A stretch of DNA of 33,857 nucleotides from Mycobacterium uberis (GTDB taxonomy: Bacteria; Actinomycetota; Actinomycetes; Mycobacteriales; Mycobacteriaceae). The notes under the pieces were generated by a model. It was not told the DNA's origin and searched no databases. It was given only the letters and a program-made list of their open reading frames with translations. How positions within the stretch are numbered: the stretch's first letter is position 1; each line of letters begins with the position of its first letter. The stretch lies in contig NZ_QAYL01000053.1 of the NCBI RefSeq assembly GCF_003408705.1, positions 1 through 33,857 of the forward strand, read 5' to 3'. Below, piece after piece: positions 18,900 to 30,454 of this stretch. The translations under genes were made by a program, and so were the position numbers.

Positions 18900-20299
18900 C
18901 ATTTCGGTGTGGTCATCGTCGACGCTGGCCAGGCTGGACCTTCTCTGGCGGGGTAAGTTGACAGCTGCCGTGTAATGCGTGGCGATAGTGGATCGCAAAC
19001 TCATCGTCGGCACCTGTATCAACACCGAGTGCATTCCAACCAAGACACTGGCGGCTAGCACGTATGCAGCTTAATTAGCCTGTAGCGCAGCTGAATATGG
19101 AATCTTAACCGGGACAATCAGTTTGGATATGGCAAACGTCAAAGCGTGCAAATGCGATATTATGCACAAGGGTCGCGAGGGTATAGAAGCCTGGCTAGAC
19201 AGTACGAACGGCTGCGCTGTCTTTTGTGGTCATGGTCATTTCGAGGATTTGCATACTCTGGGTTTCGGTAACGACTTACTGCACACCGATCGGATCTTCC
19301 TCAAGATCGGTAGCTGTGCGATGGTGCCAGACGTCCCGGGGCTCTGTGATGTCAAATTCCTTACTCAAGTATCGATTCTAGAACTTTACATACTGCCATC
19401 CTATGTCGTCATCGTCGGCGCCATTTACTTAGCGTTGGAGTTTGCGCAGGTATACTTCCGCTTCGGTGCTTGGGTGACCGTCGTCGGTAGAGTTCCGCGA
19501 CTGGCCTTCCGTGAAGATTAGGATGTCTCTGTAGCTATCGGATTAGAGAGATCCTGGAAACCGAAGGTATCGATATTATCGTTGGTGCTAACGATATGCG
19601 GATTAGGAAGTGCGACAGTGGTTCCTGAGGGTTTAAGCTCGCATGCAACGCTGGCACCTCCTCGATTCAGGACAACCATCTATGGATAGCCGTGGGACGG
19701 TGGCCCAAAACACAAACGACCTGGGTATTGAGATCGCCGGTGTGTATATTCGGTGTCCACAACTACATCGTGGTCGACGATCAACTCAAGGCCAATGCTA
19801 TACTATGGGTTTTGAGCGATGGGCGACTGCAACGGTACAGAGTGCTGCCATCCACACTTCGTATAACGCTTACGCGATTGTTACCGCTAATTTGTCCGAC
19901 GATGAGTCACGTTGAGTTGATGACCCATCACCACCCCATGCGCTTTATATAGACTCCCCATTGGGACACGCTGGCATGACCGTCGATCAGGTCCGTGTAT
20001 TGAGCTGCAAGGCGCTGGTCGGTAAGTGGCCAATGGCCAGGGTGGGCCGAGCGATGGAAAAGGTTGAGAAACAAAAACAAGGCTTCATGAACGTAAAGCT
20101 ACTAGTAGTCGCCGCCGATGCTCACCAGATGCTGGGAGCAGTCATCTTCGAAGTAGAGCGCTACGAAGCAGTTCACACCATTTTTGATATCATGTCAGCA
20201 TAAGTGCCTTATATCACGCTGTAACGCACAATGTATATCCATTTCACGATCAGTGAGTTCATTCCCACGATGCTGCAGGAGAGGTCGCGGTTCGAGTAA
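18900..20299 (+). pseudogene. Pyridine nucleotide-disulfide oxidoreductase pseudogene (mercuric reductase-like)
   Basis: Pieces in shifting frames follow the family order. Near 18908 is VVIVDAGQAGPSLAG (FAD-binding start), then LIVGTCINTECIPTKT, the redox-active C-x4-C motif with both cysteines kept. LDMANVKACKCDIMHKGREG, FVDVxx-type loops and TDRIFLKIG follow, then PDVPGLCDVKFLTQVSILEL and VGAIYLALEFAQVYFRFGAW (NAD(P)H domain) up to 19521. ILETEGIDIIVGAND, YIVVDDQLKAN, GHAGMTVDQVRVLSCKALVG, GFMNVKLL and AVHTIFDIMSA follow. The C-terminal FTISEFIPTMLQE ends at a stop at 20297. About ten stops or shifts break the frame. The group is annotated as mercuric reductase or dihydrolipoamide dehydrogenase-like; the true substrate is unknown. 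I do not recall it at this place in M. tuberculosis. Confidence 0.82.
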
Positions 20300-20408
20300 G
20301 GCTCTCGGCGCCAATTGGGTGCTTCCGATGGTGAGCTCGACAGCAGTGCGCAGGACTCGCCTCGCACTTCTTCGCGTCAGCGTCAACCTCGACGAAAACT
20401 CGCATCGA

Positions 20409-21293
20409 CTAGACCGCCGGCTTCGTCGGGTAGGAAACTGCTTCCGTGCGCGTCCGATCCGGCCATCCGGGATAGGGTGGCGGCGTTCCCCCGAAAGCCG
20501 GACAATGATCCTGATGCGGACACCACTCGCATAACCGTGACGGATTGGGACGAAAATTGCCGATTCTACCGGCAGATTGGATTGCGTGCCAGATCGCCAT
20601 CAACGTCTTTTCGAAGCGTAACAGCTCGTCACGGTCCGGTGTGTAGTCCAGCAGCTGGCCGTCGGCCAGGTAGATTAGCCGCAGCCGGGCGGGCAGCACA
20701 CCGCGTGAACGCAGTAGCGCCACCGCGTAGAACTTCATTTGGAACATCGCCTTGAACTCAGCCGGCGCTCGTGTGGCCGGCGGTGCCTTACCGGTCTTGT
20801 AGTCCACCACCCGGAGCTCACCGGTAGCAGAGACGTCGATTCGGTCGATAAAGCCGCGCAGCAAGGTGCCGTCGGCCAGTTGGACCTCCACACGTTGTTC
20901 GCAACTTTGCGGATTGAAGCGAACGGGGTCTTCGAGCCGGTAATAGCCGGAGAGCAACGCGCGGGCCTCGTCCAGCAACTGGGTTCGCTGCTCAGAATCC
21001 AGCTCGCTATCCAGGTCTGGTGCCGCGGCGATCATCTGTTCCCAGGCGGGCTCCACAAGCGATCGCGCAGTGTCCGGGTCACGTTGCAGCGCGGGCAGTC
21101 CATAAAGCTGCTCCAGTGCGGCGTGCACCACTGAGCCGCGGAGCTGCGCGGCCGATGGCGCCTCAGGTAGCCGGTCGATCGCCCGGAATCTATACAGTAG
21201 CGGGCACTGCTTGAAGTCCGCCGCACGCGACGGTGATAGCGCCGGCCGTGATGAACACACGTTTGGCTGGGGTGGTGCCGGCTGGTCGGTCAT
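20409..21293 (-). CDS. RecB family exonuclease-like protein (PD-(D/E)XK, iron-sulfur type)
   Basis: Counterpart of Rv2119, 294 residues, resembling the C-terminal nuclease domain of AddB/RecB and Cas4. LSPSRAADFKQCPLLYRFRAI has Cys30; RGSVVHAALEQLYG (His57) is the family's first nuclease motif. GFIDRIDV supplies Asp150, and VVDYKTGK supplies Asp164 and Lys166. QMKFYAVAL is the 'QxxxY' motif. LCEWCPHQDHCPAFGG gives Cys255, Cys258 and Cys264, which with Cys30 can hold a 4Fe-4S cluster. All active-site residues are present, so it is probably a functional DNA nuclease. It diverges from trmI, with 73 nt between starts. ATG at 21293. The C-terminal end (RTRTEAVSYPTKPAV) lies beside the decayed oxidoreductase and may have drifted. 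Confidence 0.88.
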   Translation of the reverse strand: MTDQPAPPQPNVCSSRPALSPSRAADFKQCPLLYRFRAIDRLPEAPSAAQLRGSVVHAALEQLYGLPALQRDPDTARSLVEPAWEQMIAAAPDLDSELDSEQRTQLLDEARALLSGYYRLEDPVRFNPQSCEQRVEVQLADGTLLRGFIDRIDVSATGELRVVDYKTGKAPPATRAPAEFKAMFQMKFYAVALLRSRGVLPARLRLIYLADGQLLDYTPDRDELLRFEKTLMAIWHAIQSAGRIGNFRPNPSRLCEWCPHQDHCPAFGGTPPPYPGWPDRTRTEAVSYPTKPAV

Positions 21294-21306
21294 GACGGCA
21301 GCCTAG

Positions 21307-22516
<1,210 letters not shown>

Positions 22517-22526
22517 ATCCCACGAG

Positions 22527-23087
22527 TCAACGTGGAGGAGCCGGGCTAGTCAGTCCTGAAGAGTTTCCGAACTCCAGCAACATTTCCGCGGTTAACTTGG
22601 ATAACTGCCAGCCTTGTTGCGGAGGTGGGAAGGGTGTGAACTCCATCGGGAACGAGAACACGTCGTTGTTCGCTTGGGCGGTATTAACGCTAATGGTGGC
22701 CAGCACATCGGACGGATTCTTGTCCGACCATGTGATGTTGTTCGCCACGAAGGTTATGGGCAGGTAGCCGTTGTCCCGCAATGCGCTGCTGAACTTGTCC
22801 AGAGTGACGGCGCTGTCAAGGGTTGCGCCTTCGATGAGGGACACCTTATCGATGCCCGGAATGTTGGGATCAGCGAGCCGGCTAAGCACATCGGTAAGGG
22901 TTTCCGGAGTCGGCAGGGCGGTAGCTGGTGGAGTAGCAATCGGACTTGAAATGCTCGGCAAAATGGATGGGACAGCCGACGATGATGTGCTGGAGTGGCT
23001 GTGTGTGCATCCCGTGAACCCGAGTACCACTACAGCTGCGGTAGCGCTCAGGGCTGTGAGAAGGGTTCGCCTAGTCCAGTGTGACAC
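22527..23087 (-). CDS. lppK: Lipoprotein LppK
   Basis: A 186-residue predicted lipoprotein. Residues 1-26 form a signal peptide with positive start (MSHWTRRTLL), hydrophobic core, and lipobox LGFTGC with lipidated Cys27. A Ser/Pro/Thr-rich linker follows (about 28-60), then a compact domain: LTDVLSRLADPNIPGIDKVS, LIEGATLDSAVTLDKFSSAL, YLPITFVANNITWSD, DVLATISVNTAQANNDVFSF, and QGWQLSKLTAEMLLEFGN. The domain resembles the mycobacterial low-molecular-weight T-cell antigen/LppK group. Its function is unknown; it would be anchored on the outer face of the plasma membrane. It diverges from mpa, sharing a roughly 285-nt intergenic region. No damage is seen. Its close neighbour DUF503 on the same strand is dead. 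Confidence 0.87.
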   Translation of the reverse strand: MSHWTRRTLLTALSATAAVVVLGFTGCTHSHSSTSSSAVPSILPSISSPIATPPATALPTPETLTDVLSRLADPNIPGIDKVSLIEGATLDSAVTLDKFSSALRDNGYLPITFVANNITWSDKNPSDVLATISVNTAQANNDVFSFPMEFTPFPPPQQGWQLSKLTAEMLLEFGNSSGLTSPAPPR

Positions 23088-23360
23088 GCTGGACTAGGCG
23101 TCCACGCCTACTGGCTGAAGCAGCAGGCTAGCAGGTGCAAGGGAAATCACATTGTCGGCACACGTGCCACCAACACCAGCGCGTGCCGCGACGCATGTGG
23201 CGAGGTATTTTGTAGTCACGGTTGCCCTTTCAATCGGCCAGTTTAGCGCTGAGATTACCAACGTTACCGGCGGCAGGGTTTTGACGGCATTTCACGTTCG
23301 CGCACGAGGAGGCAATCGCCGGTAGCGTTGAAGTATTCGCTGCGCTATTTGGGTGCGGGA

Positions 23361-23366
23361 AAGGAG
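23361..23366 (+). promoter_or_regulatory. Ribosome binding site of mpa
   Basis: AAGGAG lies 6 nt before ATG 23373 and fixes that start. The same open frame runs back to an upstream TTG at 23328, but the product would gain 15 residues not expected in Mpa. Confidence 0.8.
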
Positions 23367-23372
23367 CGCAAG

Positions 23373-25202
23373 ATGGGTGATTCAGAGCGTTCTGAAGCGT
23401 TCAGTACCTCTCGTGAAACGAACATGTCCAGCGGTGATGCTGCCGAATTGGAACAACTACGGCGCGAGGCAGCGGTGTTGCGCGAGCAACTCGAACATGT
23501 GATTGGACCGCATGGGAGTGCCCGCTCTACCCGCGATGTACTTCAGCTCGAAGCTCGAATCGATTCGCTTGCGGCCCGCAATTCCAAATTAATGGAAACT
23601 CTTAAAGAAGCCCGCCAACAACTGTTGGCGCTGCGTGAAGAAGTCGATAGGTTAGGACAGCCGCCCAGCGGCTACGGTGTGCTACTGGCTGCCCACGACG
23701 ACGAAACGGTAGACGTGTTCACGTCGGGTCGCAAGATGCGGCTGACGTGCTCACCCAACATCGAGGTCGCGTCGCTGCGGAAGGGCCAGACCGTCCGGCT
23801 CAACGAGGCCCTGACCGTCGTCGCGGCCGGCACCTTTGAGGCCGTCGGCGAGGTATCTACCTTGCGGGAGATCTTGGCAGACGGCCACCGTGCGTTGGTG
23901 ATCGGCCACGCTGACGAGGAACGCGTCGTTTGGCTGGCCGAGCCGTTGGTTGCCGAGGATTTGCCGTATCGCGTTCCCGACGCCCTCAACGATGATAGCC
24001 GGCCGCGCAAGCTGCGTCCTGGCGACTCGCTGCTGGTTGACACCAAAGCCGGCTACGCCTTCGAACGTATCCCCAAGGCCGAGGTAGAAGACCTAGTGCT
24101 GGAAGAGGTGCCTGATGTCAGCTATTCTGATATCGGTGGCTTAACCCGTCAGATTGAACAGATCCGCGATGCCGTTGAGCTACCGTTCCTGCATAAGGAG
24201 CTCTACCGGGAGTACGCGCTGCGTCCGCCCAAGGGGGTGCTGCTCTATGGCCCGCCTGGCTGTGGCAAGACATTGATCGCCAAGGCGGTTGCTAACTCGC
24301 TGGCTAAGAAGATGGCCGAGGTCCGCGGCGACGACGCCCGCGAGGCCAAGTCATATTTCCTCAACATCAAAGGCCCCGAGCTGTTGAACAAGTTCGTCGG
24401 CGAGACCGAGCGGCACATCCGGTTAATCTTCCAGCGCGCACGAGAAAAGGCGTCGCAGGGAACGCCGGTTATCGTGTTCTTCGACGAAATGGATTCGATT
24501 TTTCGCACCCGTGGCACTGGGGTCTCCTCGGATGTCGAGACCACTGTCGTCCCGCAGTTGCTTAGTGAGATCGACGGGGTGGAAGGCCTCGAGAACGTCA
24601 TCGTGATTGGTGCCTCCAACCGCGAGGACATGATTGACCCCGCGATTCTGCGGCCCGGACGTCTCGACGTGAAGATCAAGATTGAACGGCCCGACGCCGA
24701 AGCGGCGCAAGACATTTACTCGAAGTACTTGACCGAGTCGCTGCCGGTGCATGCAGACGACCTCGCCGAGTTTGATGGTGACCGTGTAGCGTGCACCAAG
24801 GCCATGATCGAAAAGGTTGTTGACCGGATGTACGCCGAGATTGACGACAATCGGTTTCTGGAAGTCACCTACGCCAACGGAGACAAGGAAGTCATGTACT
24901 TCAAGGACTTCAACTCCGGAGCTATGATTCAGAACGTTGTCGACCGAGCGAAGAAGAACGCTATCAAGTCGGTGCTTGAGACTGGTCAGCCTGGGCTGCG
25001 GATTCAGCATCTGCTCGACTCGATCGTTGACGAGTTCGCCGAGAACGAGGATCTGCCCAACACCACTAACCCCGATGACTGGGCGCGGATTTCGGGTAAG
25101 AAGGGCGAGCGGATCGTCTACATCCGCACTTTGGTCACCGGCAAGAGCTCAAGTGCCAGCCGGGCAATTGATACTGAGTCCAATCTGGGCCAGTACCTGT
25201 AA
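23373..25202 (+). CDS. mpa: Proteasome-activating AAA+ ATPase Mpa (ARC)
   Basis: Hexameric ATPase that captures pupylated proteins, unfolds them and feeds the 20S proteasome. The 609-residue product is full length. The N-terminal coiled coil (about 20-95: [18 protein letters not shown] and [19 protein letters not shown]) binds Pup. Two OB folds follow (about 98-240). The AAA+ domain has Walker A GPPGCGKT at 293-300 with Lys299, Walker [11 protein letters not shown] with Asp371 and Glu372, and [20 protein letters not shown] with the sensor and arginine residues. The tail ends GQYL; the penultimate tyrosine docks into the proteasome pocket. Every functional element is present. Its partners dop, pup, prcB and prcA lie 3.7 kb downstream on the same strand, separated by three dead genes. 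Confidence 0.98.
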   Translation: MGDSERSEAFSTSRETNMSSGDAAELEQLRREAAVLREQLEHVIGPHGSARSTRDVLQLEARIDSLAARNSKLMETLKEARQQLLALREEVDRLGQPPSGYGVLLAAHDDETVDVFTSGRKMRLTCSPNIEVASLRKGQTVRLNEALTVVAAGTFEAVGEVSTLREILADGHRALVIGHADEERVVWLAEPLVAEDLPYRVPDALNDDSRPRKLRPGDSLLVDTKAGYAFERIPKAEVEDLVLEEVPDVSYSDIGGLTRQIEQIRDAVELPFLHKELYREYALRPPKGVLLYGPPGCGKTLIAKAVANSLAKKMAEVRGDDAREAKSYFLNIKGPELLNKFVGETERHIRLIFQRAREKASQGTPVIVFFDEMDSIFRTRGTGVSSDVETTVVPQLLSEIDGVEGLENVIVIGASNREDMIDPAILRPGRLDVKIKIERPDAEAAQDIYSKYLTESLPVHADDLAEFDGDRVACTKAMIEKVVDRMYAEIDDNRFLEVTYANGDKEVMYFKDFNSGAMIQNVVDRAKKNAIKSVLETGQPGLRIQHLLDSIVDEFAENEDLPNTTNPDDWARISGKKGERIVYIRTLVTGKSSSASRAIDTESNLGQYL

Positions 25203-25205
25203 GAG

Positions 25206-26045
25206 TCAGGCGGTCACCAGTAAATAGCTGTTGGTGGGGTTGTCTTGCACGGCGTATGCCGCGCCGGTAGTGGTGTCGAGCCGCAACTCGCTGATAAGCA
25301 CGCGCGGACCCTGCCGGCAGGCTGAGTCGTTTACTCGGCTTGGTTAGGTCAGTTCGGGACAGGTTAGTGTCGTCGACTTGGCTCCAGGCGTGTATACTCC
25401 AGCGGTACCTCTCGGGGTCGTGCAGCTCGTAGACTTCTTCGTCGACGTTGAAGGCGGAGACCGTATTGCGGCTGACCTGATTGACTATGTACAGAGCCGG
25501 GTTCATCGAAGACAGCAGCATCGCGGCCTGCTGGATCATCTCGATCCTCCCCGAAAATTTTTGTTGCATGCGGTACTTGCGGCTTTTTTTCGATGGCATT
25601 CATCCGCTAATGTCGCGGACTGTTGAGCAGGGCTGCGGCAGCACCGTTTTCGGCGATTATGGCCTGCGCGTCCAAAGCCGACTACAGCTTGGTCAGACAG
25701 TCGTTGCGCGGGAAGCTATTGTAAACATCCGTCTGTGAGCCGGCCTCCCCAGTCGTCATGAGAAGCACTTCGCTGTAACGTTTTCTAGGCAAGTGAGTTG
25801 CTGGTCCGCGCATCTTTTGGATGGACACCGGGGTAAAGGTAATTGTTGACGTCAACGAGGTCAACGTCGGCGGATTTCGAGCGGTCAGCATGCTCGTCGC
25901 GGTAGCGGTTTCACCCAATCGGGGGTGATGTGTCCGTCATCCATTAGCGGGTTGAGGAACGTTGCGTGATATTCCGTGTCGCCGACGGCATGCACGCTGA
26001 TGTACACGAACGTCAACGTGCCAAGGAAAAGATACCTATGGATCA
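25206..26045 (-). pseudogene. Decayed conserved hypothetical gene (Rv2114 position)
   Basis: Minus-strand pieces read in order across frames: RYLFLGTLTFVYISVHAVGD and FLNPLMDDGHITPDWVKPLP (about 26040-25930); SMLTARNPPTLT and LPRKRYSEVLLMTTGEAGSQ to LTKL (about 25900-25685); SALDAQAIIAENGAAAALL; RMPSKKSRKYRMQQKFSGRI, NPALYIVNQVS and VDEEVYELHDPERYRWSIHA (25600-25390); finally LISELRLDTTTGAAYAVQDN to YLLVTA with stop at 25206. At least three stops or shifts intervene. I do not recognise the family. Position just beyond mpa on the opposite strand fits Rv2114. The first piece could belong to a different gene. Confidence 0.6.
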
Positions 26046-26140
26046 GAGAGTCTGGCGTTGGAAGCGCACGCTACTGACTGCGGGACGCGTTCATTTCTGT
26101 GAGTAGCGTTGGACTCAGTATGATCAGTTCGATAACGAAA

Positions 26141-26172
26141 TAGGTGGTGGCGGTAACCACCGCCACCACCTA
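26141..26172 (-). terminator. Perfect inverted repeat, probable terminator-like hairpin
   Basis: TAGGTGGTGGCGGT at 26141-26154 pairs perfectly with ACCGCCACCACCTA at 26159-26172 around a 4-nt loop. This 14-bp GC-rich stem lies about 30 nt beyond the last codon of the membrane-protein remnant on the minus strand. There is no T-run after it, so it would be a mycobacterial hairpin-only terminator; a protein-binding palindrome is an alternative. Confidence 0.55.
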
Positions 26173-26202
26173 CCTAGGTTTGCATCAGTTATGAAGTAAC
26201 CA

Positions 26203-27050
26203 TCACAAAGACGATGTTGAGGCGTTCAGCTCTAATGGGTGGGAGCTGGGCAAGGTGTCTAGCATCGCCACGAATGGCGTGTCCGCCAACTTTTCGGCGT
26301 TCTTTGGCAGCTCTGCGGTCAATTTTAGCATTGGTTTGGCCCGGTCGACGGTGGCGGAGACGACGAAGGCGCTTGGTATGACGGTCAGAAACATGCTTGC
26401 CAGCCATAGCCGCTCCCCGGTGATTGTTGCGGTCATAATCCAAACGTAGGTGTTGAAAAACAGAAGCAGCGCAACCGGAAGTGCCCGGACCATCAGGGCG
26501 CCTGTATATCGCGAAGTGCGACAGCGTCATGCGTATCACCCATTCCAGCACGGACACCAAGCCGTTGGCTGTCATGCGGTCACCACGGAATACCGACGAC
26601 GGCAGATCAGTGGCCCCGTTGCTTTTGACGACCGCCAAAAGTACCGCTGCTGCACTGGTCGTCGTGACCGCGCTTTGCCGGCTGTGTGATAGCCACCTGG
26701 ACACCAGCCAGCTGGCAATCATCAGGTCAGCGGAGAAGCGATCCTGAGAATCGCCACTATCACCCAGTCGATGATTGTTGGCTCCCTCTCGATCTCGATG
26801 TCGTGGCCATCTGTGATGATGAAGGTCAGCACCACGCAGGTTTGCAAAGTTCCGTAGGCGACCATCGCGGAGCCGACCACGATTACAGTTGTTGCCAGTG
26901 GCTTCGGCGCGTAAGTACCGCCAACAAACCGCGTTCCAAAAACCAGATTCCAGCTGCATCACATGCCGCTGCTCGGTGGCGGAAGAAGAACCTCACGCTC
27001 GCTCACTCTAGCGGTGTTGATCCGGGGGCACTTAGCGTAACGGAGCGTAA
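26203..27050 (-). pseudogene. Integral membrane protein pseudogene (Rv2113 position)
   Basis: Read on the minus strand in mixed frames, this region gives ASVRFFFRHRAAACDAAGI (about 27000), LATTVIVVGSAMVAYGTLQT, CVVLTFIITDGHDIEIEREP and IIDWVIVAILRIASPL (26890-26750). An interrupted middle follows. Then comes a 96-codon frame (26493-26203) with two hydrophobic segments (VALLLFFNTYVWIM and LASMFLTVIPSAFVVSA) and a polar tail (DTLPSSHPLELNAS) ending at a stop at 26203. Several membrane helices and the position suggest the integral membrane protein Rv2113. Function unknown. The last piece might still be translated from 26493, but as part of a broken protein. Confidence 0.65.
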
Positions 27051-27104
27051 TCTGTGCTCAATGCCAGCACATTATAGCTCAAGATTATATGAAACAGTCG
27101 GTGC

Positions 27105-28865
27105 CGGCCAAAACTCATGTTGCTGCCGGAGCGGAAATTGTGGTTATGGTTGCCGCCATGTTCCTGGCCGAGGCCGGAATGCGGGTCACGTTATGTGAAG
27201 CAGTACCTGAAGCTGAGGGCAAAGCCAGGAGCGTTCGCCTTGTCGACGGTCACCCGATCGAGCCCAGCTTGTGCGTCTACACGGATAGCTATCAGACCCT
27301 GCTGAGGTTGTCCTCGTGCATACCAACCGAGAATGGCATGATCTTGCTTGACAACCTGGTCGGGGTGACTGCGGCCCGCGTCTACAAAGACCGTTTGATG
27401 GACCAAGCAGGCGCGCCTGTTGCTCTGGAATGCCGACGGTCAACCTTCCTCCAGGCCACCGGCAATGCACTTGACCCGCTGATGAAAATTGGGCGGATTT
27501 CATTGCGGAGCGTATTGGAAATCGTCGGTCTGACGCAAAGGAGATTAACACTCTCAGGTACTATCCACTATCTTTACGCTCACGTGCGCTTGCTGTGGAT
27601 GTATAATCAGAGCTAGTTGTCGCAGAGTTAGACTGTATATCGTATAGCGGACTATTTACGTCTCAGTCGCCAGTATACCGACGTGCAGATGTTCTTTTGC
27701 CCTTACCTTACCATGAATTTTTGTTACGGCCCGTAAGAATGTAGAAGCAGCCGCGATTGTTTCTGCCATTCTCAAGGGGGTACTTCATTATTAACCGATA
27801 GTGTATCATAATTGAACGGTTCTAAAGCGAACTTAATCATGATGATACATGGATCGACGAGTGAGCGTAAGGTATATTCCTGGATTTGTCAGTTACACAG
27901 TCTCGGCGTCGATATTAAAAATTCAACACACACACCTTTCTGGTCTCGAGCTCGAGAGCATTCAAATCGCCGTATCGATATCAACTAATGGTTGTAGATC
28001 CACTTGTTTCTATCCCATTTTCACAGCTTTCCTATCTGACGCTGTGTGAGATAGTCAAATCAGGTCATGTCGAGCGATATCTTCCGTATCTCAAGCAGCA
28101 GCATGCCATTGTGCTCGTGTGATCGCTATTTCTGTACGATACTCTAACATGGCTTTACTTTTATCCGTCTGGGAATCGTTAGCACGTATTTTGAAATCGA
28201 GTGGACCTCGACTCCGCTATCCAAGGACAAGGTTTTTAGAAAAATGTCAGCTTGCCGGAGAGAACCAAGTATTTTCTGTCGATAAACTCCGAGTGGAGCG
28301 GATGGATTTGGTTTAGTTTTACATTGGCGGGTAAGTAAATGTACACTAGATGCGATCTTGACTGAGTTCTTGATGCAGTGTGGCCTTGATCGGTCGCATA
28401 TCCTAGACTGGAAGATCGATTCTTAGCTGAAACACCTGAGTCAGGACTGAGAGGAATACGAAAGCTTGGTGAACAAGCTGCCTCCGCATCTTGCTTCAGC
28501 GCTCTGGAATGGTAAACATCTGACAAGACTTTTGCTGTTTGCCATTCCGCTGCTTGGCACCCACGGCTGATCTTCGTGTATTCGCACGAAAGTGCCAAAC
28601 TTTTTTCTTGTGGTTTGCTGGTGCAGCGATCTATTCATCAGATTTGAACTTCTTCATTCCGACCATGGTTAGAGGGCAGTCAACCTCCGGTTATCTGGTT
28701 GCCCACGAAATCATCGGCGTTGCCGCTCCACACGTTAGTAATTGGCTGCACATCGACTTTCGGGATCCCTTGCTGTTCAAGCTTTTCCAGCGTATAGACC
28801 GATGGGTGTGGAACTGGCGTCGTGCCAAGACACGCACCCGCGGACACCGTCAACGCTTCGCCTAG
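27105..28865 (+). pseudogene. FAD-dependent amine oxidase-type oxidoreductase pseudogene
   Basis: The first 170 codons are open: EIVVMVAAMFLAEAGMRVTL, CEAVPEAEGKARSVRL and PSLCVYTDSYQTLLRLSS resemble the FAD-binding start of amine oxidases, but the G-x-G-x-x-G loop is altered to GAEIVV. The frame stops at 27614. The next 800-900 nt are AT-richer and unreadable. The tail at about 28590-28865 reads FLWFAGAAIYSSDLNFFIPT, then MVRGQSTSGYLVAHEIIGVA and RIDRWVWNWRRAKTRTRGHR. The 'F-A-G ... N-x-F-x-P-T-M ... S-G-x-x-A-A' pattern is the usual C-terminal FAD contact of this family. Total span fits one gene of about 580 codons. The link between the two ends is inference. It stops 10 nt before dop. Confidence 0.55.
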
Positions 28866-28875
28866 GCTTTAAGTC

Positions 28876-30384
28876 ATGCAACGGATTATCGGGACGGAGG
28901 TTGAGTACGGCATTTCGTCGCCGTCGGACCCGACCGCTAACCCGATTTTCACCTCAATACAGGCGGTGTTAGCCTACGCTGCCGCCGCCGGCATTCAGCG
29001 TGCAAAACGCACTCGCTGGGACTACGAGGTGGAGTCACCGCTGCGGGACGCCCGGGGATTCGACTTAAGCCGCTCAGCACCCCCGCCATCGTTGGTTGAC
29101 ACCGATGAGGTCGGCGCTGCCAACATGATCTTGACCAACGGAGCACGGCTCTACGTCGATCATGCGCACCCGGAGTACTCTGCCCCCGAATGCACCGATC
29201 CGCTGGACGCAGTGATCTGGGACAAGGCCGGGGAGCGGGTGATGGAGGCTGCCGCCCGGCATGTCGCCAGCGTGCCGGGAGCTGCCAAGCTGCAGTTGTA
29301 CAAGAACAACGTTGACGGTAAGGGTGCCTCCTACGGAGCACACGAGAACTACCTGATGTCGCGGCAGACGCCGTTTTCAGCCACCATAGCCGGGTTGACC
29401 CCGTTTTTGGTGTCGAGGCAGGTGGTCACCGGCTCGGGGCGGGTCGGTATCGGACCCGCCGGCGACGAGCCTGGCTTCCAGTTGTCCCAGCGATCCGATT
29501 ACATCGAGGTTGAGGTCGGGCTGGAGACCACGCTGAAACGCGGCATCATCAATACCCGTGACGAACCACACGCCGACGCCGACAGATACCGCCGGCTACA
29601 TGTCATCATCGGCGACGCCAACCTCGCCGAGACGTCGACCTATCTGAAGTTGGGTACCACGGCACTGGTGCTCGACTTGATCGAAGAAGGTCCAGCACAC
29701 GGAATAGACCTGACTGACCTCATGTTGGCCCGGCCGGTGCACGCCGTCCACGCGATAAGCCACGATGCGTCGCTGCGGGCCACCGTGGCACTGGTCGACG
29801 GTCGTGAACTTACCGGCCTTGCGCTGCAGCGGATTTACCTCGATCGAGTGGCAAAGTTGGTCGACAGTCGTGACCCTGACCCTCGTGCAGCCGACATCGT
29901 GGAAACCTGGGTGCACGTACTTGACCAACTGGAGCGCGACCCAATGGACTGTGCTGAACTGCTGGACTGGCCAGCCAAGCTGCGGCTGTTGGAAGGTTTC
30001 CGGCAACGGGAGAACCTGAACTGGTCGTCCCCGCGGCTGCACCTCGTTGACCTGCAGTACTCCGATGTTCGGCTGGACAAAGGGCTGTATAATCGACTGG
30101 TTGCGCGCGGCTCGATGAAGCGTCTGGTCACTGAACACCAAGTGCTCAGGGCGGTGCATAACCCACCGACCGACACTCGTGCGTATTTTCGTGGCGAATG
30201 CCTGCGTCGATTTGGGGCCGACATCGCTGCGGCAAGCTGGGACTCGGTGATCTTTGACCTAGGCGGCGACTCGCTGGTTCGGATCCCGACCTTGGAGCCG
30301 CTGCGCGGCAGCAAGGCCCACGTCGGAGCGCTGTTGGACGCGGTGGACAGCGCTGCCGAATTGGTGGAGCAACTGACCAGCTAA
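28876..30384 (+). CDS. dop: Pup deamidase/depupylase Dop
   Basis: Converts the C-terminal glutamine of Pup to glutamate, making it ready for ligation, and also removes Pup from substrates. The 502-residue protein belongs to the carboxylate-amine/glutamine synthetase superfamily. The N-terminal [13 protein letters not shown] holds Glu8 and Glu10, which bind Mg/ATP. The 'Dop loop' region is seen around 40-80. [13 protein letters not shown] contains the nucleophile Asp95. [20 protein letters not shown] and [11 protein letters not shown] carry further nucleotide and metal contacts. [19 protein letters not shown] marks the C-terminal domain. The gene is complete and begins 10 nt after the dead oxidase. 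It leads the run dop-pup-prcB-prcA. The Pup ligase pafA is not in this window. Confidence 0.97.
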   Translation: MQRIIGTEVEYGISSPSDPTANPIFTSIQAVLAYAAAAGIQRAKRTRWDYEVESPLRDARGFDLSRSAPPPSLVDTDEVGAANMILTNGARLYVDHAHPEYSAPECTDPLDAVIWDKAGERVMEAAARHVASVPGAAKLQLYKNNVDGKGASYGAHENYLMSRQTPFSATIAGLTPFLVSRQVVTGSGRVGIGPAGDEPGFQLSQRSDYIEVEVGLETTLKRGIINTRDEPHADADRYRRLHVIIGDANLAETSTYLKLGTTALVLDLIEEGPAHGIDLTDLMLARPVHAVHAISHDASLRATVALVDGRELTGLALQRIYLDRVAKLVDSRDPDPRAADIVETWVHVLDQLERDPMDCAELLDWPAKLRLLEGFRQRENLNWSSPRLHLVDLQYSDVRLDKGLYNRLVARGSMKRLVTEHQVLRAVHNPPTDTRAYFRGECLRRFGADIAAASWDSVIFDLGGDSLVRIPTLEPLRGSKAHVGALLDAVDSAAELVEQLTS

Positions 30385-30443
30385 GCCTGTTGATTCGGGA
30401 AAGGTTGGGCCGGACCGGTAAAGTTAGAGAAAGACTATGGAGC

Positions 30444-30449
30444 AGGAGG
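30444..30449 (+). promoter_or_regulatory. Ribosome binding site of pup
   Basis: AGGAGG lies 5 nt before ATG 30455 and decides between that start and the in-frame ATG at 30437, which would place the site inside the coding region and add six residues absent from known Pup proteins. Confidence 0.85.
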
Positions 30450-30454
30450 CGGCG

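Noticed and set aside
20315..20755. Plus-strand 146-codon frame opposite the RecB-like gene
   Set aside because: Mostly antisense to the conserved nuclease, very rich in Arg/Pro/Ser, with no recognisable domain.
24245..24715. Long open frame antisense to mpa (156 codons), with another at 24423-25010
   Set aside because: They mirror the codon bias of the intact mpa gene, have no ribosome binding site and resemble no family.
27946..27958. CTCGAGCTCGAG palindrome as an operator
   Set aside because: It is short, isolated, and lies in the eroded middle of a pseudogene with no intact gene nearby.
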